The notes below the pieces were generated by a model. The model saw only the letters and a program-made list of their open reading frames with translations. It searched no databases and was not told where the DNA came from. From contig NZ_FNUR01000007.1 of NCBI RefSeq assembly GCF_900108105.1, positions 62,001 to 126,000 of the forward strand: a stretch of 64,000 nucleotides of DNA, given 5' to 3'. Both the position numbers and the translations under genes were made by a program. This DNA is from Butyrivibrio sp. Su6 (GTDB lineage: Bacteria; Bacillota; Clostridia; Lachnospirales; Lachnospiraceae). Positions 60,907 through 64,000 of this stretch are shown here, piece after piece (position 1 is the stretch's first letter; each line of letters begins with the position of its first letter).

Positions 60907-63408
60907 TCACATCTTTTTTAATTTTGCAAAAGCGGCATACATGATTTTCTGTCCGCAATCGTCAAAATTAACTGTTACCTTGTAATCCCTAGGTCCTTCT
61001 TCCAAAGAAGTGACTGTGCCAATACCATATTTGATATGAGAAACTCTGTCTCCTGTCTCATATTCAGGCTTTGCAGTCTTCATAGGCATGCCTTTGGAGA
61101 TACCTGCAAGTGAGCCCTTAACATGAGTCTTGGCTGCTGTTGCGATATATGGCTTACTCTGCGGAACAGCTCTTGGCTTTTTAGGAGCAGGCTTTGCTTT
61201 TATCTTGTAGCTGTTAGAAAGCTGGGACGCGCCATTATCGCTTCCAAAGTTCTTATTCTGGTAGGATGACTTTACGCCAATTCCGGAATATCCGCCTAAT
61301 TTCCCGTAGGAATCTCCATTGCCGTATCTTCCGGAACTGCGATAGGAATCATCCTCATCACTATATCTTCCAGAAGTTCCATAGGTATTCTCAACACCCT
61401 CGTACTCATCGATAGAGTCGCCATCATCAAAAAGAAATGCCGGCTTATCAAGCTGTGGTTTCTCCCTGTCTAAATACTCGCTGGGAATCTCTTTTACAAA
61501 TCTGCTGAGCTGGTTAAACCATGTCTCTCCTCTTACCATTCTACGCTTTGCCGCTGTAAGAGTTAAGTTTCTCTTTGCTCTTGTTATTCCAACATAGGCA
61601 AGTCTTCGCTCTTCCTCTATTCCCTCAGGATCAGAATCTTCAGTCTGCAAAGTCATATATGAAGGGAAAACATTTTCCTCCATTCCTGCCAGATAAACAT
61701 GTTCAAACTCAAGTCCCTTGGCACTGTGAAGAGTCATAAGAAGAACCTTCTCATTGTCCTCTCCAATCCTGTCTATATCAGCAACAAGGGCAACTTCTTC
61801 AAGGAAGCCTGAAAGAGTTGGTTCCTCAACCTCATCATTTTCCTCATATGCTGCGATCTTGGATATAAGTTCGTCCACGTTGGCAGCTCTGTCGTTATCT
61901 CCGCTGTCATCGTCATCATCAAGAGTCTTCAAGAAGTCCATATAACCTGTAACATCGATGACATCCTTAAGGAGTTCTTCTAATGAATAGGATTTCTGCT
62001 TGGTCCTGAAAGCCCTTATCATAGTCACAAAGTCTTTTAGCTTAGTTACGCTTCTGCTAACAGCCATTATCTGGTCAGCTTCGCACAGAGCATCAAAGAA
62101 GCTTATCTGCCTCTCATCCGCATAATTCTGCACATACTCAAGTGTAGTAGCGCCAATGCCCCTCTTGGGCACATTTATTATTCTTTTAACTGCAATGTCA
62201 TCTCTGCCGTTATCAATAGTCTTAAGATAAGCCAAAAGATCTTTTATCTCTCGTCTGGAATAGAAGTTCGTACCACCGACGATGTCATAAGGAATTCCCT
62301 CATGGACAAATCGCTCTTCTATAAGTCTTGACTGTGCATTTGTTCTGTATAAAACAGCTGTATCGCTGTAAGAAAGCTTGCCGCTTCTCTTAAGTTTTCC
62401 TATGTCTGAAGCAATAAACTCTGCCTCATCATATGCAGTATCAAACTGACGAAGGTGAACCTTTTCACCATCTTTTTCTTCTGTCCAAAGAGCTTTTTCC
62501 TTACGTCCGTAGTTATTTCCAATAACTGCATTGGCTGCATCAAGGATCTGCTGCGTTGAGCGGTAGTTCTGCTCAAGCTTTATGACAGTTGCATCAGGGT
62601 ATACCTTTTCAAAATCAAGAATATTCCTGATATTGGCTCCTCTGAAGCGATAGATACTCTGATCATCATCACCAACTACACACAGATTTCTGTATTTATC
62701 AGCAAGAAGTCTAATGAACTCAAACTGGGCATTATTGGTATCCTGATACTCATCCACCATGATATAGCGGAATCTGTCCTGATAATATTCTAGAACATCG
62801 GGATTCTTTTTAAAGAGCTCAACCGTATTAAAAATAAGGTCATCAAAATCCATGGCATTGTTCTTTTTAAGAGCATTCTGATACTCAGTGTAAGCCTTGG
62901 AGATTCGTACCTTGTTATATTCATTCTGAGTGTTTAATGCATACTCATTGGTTGTTACCAGATTGTCCTTGCACTTCGAAATACTTCCCATAATACCACG
63001 AAGCTTAAGTGTTGTAGTTTCAAGCTGATATTTTTTGCAAATGTCTTTCATGAGAGACTTGGAATCATCTGTATCATAGATTGTGAAGTTGTTTCCATAT
63101 CCAAGTCTGTCGGCATATCTTCGAAGGATTCTTACGCAACTTGAATGAAAAGTTGAAACCCAGATGCTCTCTGCTCCGAATCCTACAATCTTATCAACCC
63201 TTTCACGCATCTCACCTGCTGCCTTGTTGGTAAAGGTGATTGCCATTATATTCCAGGGATTGACATTGCATTCATCTATCAAATAGGCAACCCTGTGCGT
63301 TAAAACCCTTGTTTTCCCGGAACCGGCTCCGGCAAGTATCAGCACAGGTCCGTCTGTCTGAAGCACAGCTTTTTTCTGCTGCGCATTAAGTGTATCGTAA
63401 ATTCCCAT
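60907..63408 (-). CDS. pcrA: ATP-dependent DNA helicase PcrA
   Basis: UvrD/Rep superfamily 1 helicase of 833 residues: Walker A LAGAGSGKTRVLTHRVAYL near 26, Walker B VDEYQDTNNAQ, motif III VVGDDDQSIYRFRGA, and VLLMTLHSAKGLEFEHVYL and VGITRAKRNL towards the end of the core. A Gly/Ser/Tyr/Asp-rich linker (~665-735) precedes a C-terminal Tudor-like domain (ETGDRVSHIKYGIGTVTSL), which binds RNA polymerase in Bacillus. It acts in repair and transcription conflicts. Confidence 0.96.
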   Translation of the reverse strand: MGIYDTLNAQQKKAVLQTDGPVLILAGAGSGKTRVLTHRVAYLIDECNVNPWNIMAITFTNKAAGEMRERVDKIVGFGAESIWVSTFHSSCVRILRRYADRLGYGNNFTIYDTDDSKSLMKDICKKYQLETTTLKLRGIMGSISKCKDNLVTTNEYALNTQNEYNKVRISKAYTEYQNALKKNNAMDFDDLIFNTVELFKKNPDVLEYYQDRFRYIMVDEYQDTNNAQFEFIRLLADKYRNLCVVGDDDQSIYRFRGANIRNILDFEKVYPDATVIKLEQNYRSTQQILDAANAVIGNNYGRKEKALWTEEKDGEKVHLRQFDTAYDEAEFIASDIGKLKRSGKLSYSDTAVLYRTNAQSRLIEERFVHEGIPYDIVGGTNFYSRREIKDLLAYLKTIDNGRDDIAVKRIINVPKRGIGATTLEYVQNYADERQISFFDALCEADQIMAVSRSVTKLKDFVTMIRAFRTKQKSYSLEELLKDVIDVTGYMDFLKTLDDDDDSGDNDRAANVDELISKIAAYEENDEVEEPTLSGFLEEVALVADIDRIGEDNEKVLLMTLHSAKGLEFEHVYLAGMEENVFPSYMTLQTEDSDPEGIEEERRLAYVGITRAKRNLTLTAAKRRMVRGETWFNQLSRFVKEIPSEYLDREKPQLDKPAFLFDDGDSIDEYEGVENTYGTSGRYSDEDDSYRSSGRYGNGDSYGKLGGYSGIGVKSSYQNKNFGSDNGASQLSNSYKIKAKPAPKKPRAVPQSKPYIATAAKTHVKGSLAGISKGMPMKTAKPEYETGDRVSHIKYGIGTVTSLEEGPRDYKVTVNFDDCGQKIMYAAFAKLKKM

Positions 63409-63421
63409 TAAATCTTATTCC

Positions 63422-63994
63422 TTATTTTTTCTTTTTGTCCTTCGCTTTATCTTTTTTGCTGCCATTTGCTTTCTCGTCAAGGACAACATTATCAAGTATC
63501 TTCTCTATCAACAGTTTTTTTACATAAACGTCATAGGATAAAAGAGTTATAAAAGAAAACATCTGCATTCGTTTTCTCTCTTCTTCAGAAATATCCGCAT
63601 CTTCGTAAGTCTCTAATGAACGGGCATATTTCTTTTTCAGATCCTCCATCACCGGCTCAAGCTCTTCGTTCTGAAGCTCATAGGTAGTCTCGTAGATCTT
63701 ACTTAAATTAAACTCATCGTCACTTATATGAAATCGTTCTTTTAAAGGCTCAATAAGTGTCTGTATGTCATTTATGGACAATATACTCTTGTAGTAATAA
63801 ATAAAAATGAGCAGTATCAAATGATCTTTTGAATACTTCTTCCTTACAGGAGGAGGTAAAAGATTATTCTTGGCATAGTTATTGATCATGGTCTTAGTCA
63901 GTATCTTGTCTGTATCAGGATACCTGGTTGTCTTTTTAAGTCTCTCATCCATGAATGTTGTAAGCTGATCCATATACAGGTCAATATTTGGCAT
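63422..63994 (-). CDS. DUF1836 protein, possibly 5'-partial
   Basis: 190 residues with a DUF1836 domain: a MerR-like helix-turn-helix start (LTKTMINNYAKNNLLPPPVR) and the family segment YSKDHLILLIFIYYYKSILS, then a helical region and a very Lys-rich tail. Members are putative regulators. The ATG is six bases from the window end, so its ribosome site is unseen and the start may lie further out. It ends 13 bases before pcrA on the same strand. Confidence 0.85.
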   Translation of the reverse strand: MPNIDLYMDQLTTFMDERLKKTTRYPDTDKILTKTMINNYAKNNLLPPPVRKKYSKDHLILLIFIYYYKSILSINDIQTLIEPLKERFHISDDEFNLSKIYETTYELQNEELEPVMEDLKKKYARSLETYEDADISEEERKRMQMFSFITLLSYDVYVKKLLIEKILDNVVLDEKANGSKKDKAKDKKKK

Positions 63995-64000
63995 ATCTGA

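Overview
The window looks like chromosome from an anaerobic, motile Firmicute of the family Lachnospiraceae. Butyrivibrio or Pseudobutyrivibrio is my best guess, inferred from the gene families (GlgC/GlgD pair, YesMN-type sugar sensing, DUF1836, many chemoreceptors) and a GC content that looks near 40%. No rRNA, tRNA, CRISPR-Cas or transposase gene was found. Most genes lie on the minus strand.

Layout. 0-11 kb: a PrsW-type protease, an EAL-like/HDOD protein, a GtrB-like glycosyltransferase, the glycogen pair glgC-glgD, two chemoreceptors, a lipoprotein and three small genes, one of them a 59-codon gene. 11-21.4 kb: an oligopeptide transport cluster (oppABCDF) and an M3 oligopeptidase. Its OppC carries a seven-repeat RCC1-like beta-propeller and its OppF a ~180-residue helical insert. 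21.4-23.1 kb: no genes, but a 1.37-kb element with ~196-bp inverted arms around an array of exactly 36-bp units. 23.1-32.6 kb: a multiple-sugar ABC transporter and a four-gene sugar-sensing operon (two sugar-binding-fold proteins, histidine kinase, AraC-type response regulator). 32.6-33.7 kb: an HD-GYP protein.

33.8-48.2 kb: one long anaerobic cobalamin operon of twelve genes. In transcription order it runs cbiK, three ABC genes, cbiP, cbiC, cbiD, cbiF, cbiG, cbiH, cbiJ-E-T fusion, cbiA. It is controlled by a cobalamin riboswitch with its own terminator hairpin. Import (ABC), exported chelatase and corrin ring synthesis are thus made together when B12 is low. cbiL and the late genes (cbiB, cobU/S/T) are not in the window. 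48.3-49.4 kb: divergent lrgAB.

49.4-57.2 kb: an accessory stretch. It holds a shortened FtsX-like permease, a radical SAM protein, a GNAT-YoaP protein, a GyrI-like protein with an apparent internal deletion, a VOC protein, a WYL regulator, and an acyl-transfer cluster (membrane acyltransferase, XRE-AbrB regulator, condensation-fold protein). 57.2-59.1 kb: an orphan PD-(D/E)XK-like nuclease whose 5' side is a repeat field with 34-bp units spaced at an exact 54-bp period. 59.1-64 kb: housekeeping rlmD, a small acidic-tailed membrane protein, pcrA and a DUF1836 protein.

The strongest candidates for something undescribed are the 36-bp-unit inverted-repeat element at 21.7-23.05 kb, the 54-bp-period array beside the nuclease at 58.4 kb, and the Opp transporter with its propeller and coiled-coil inserts.
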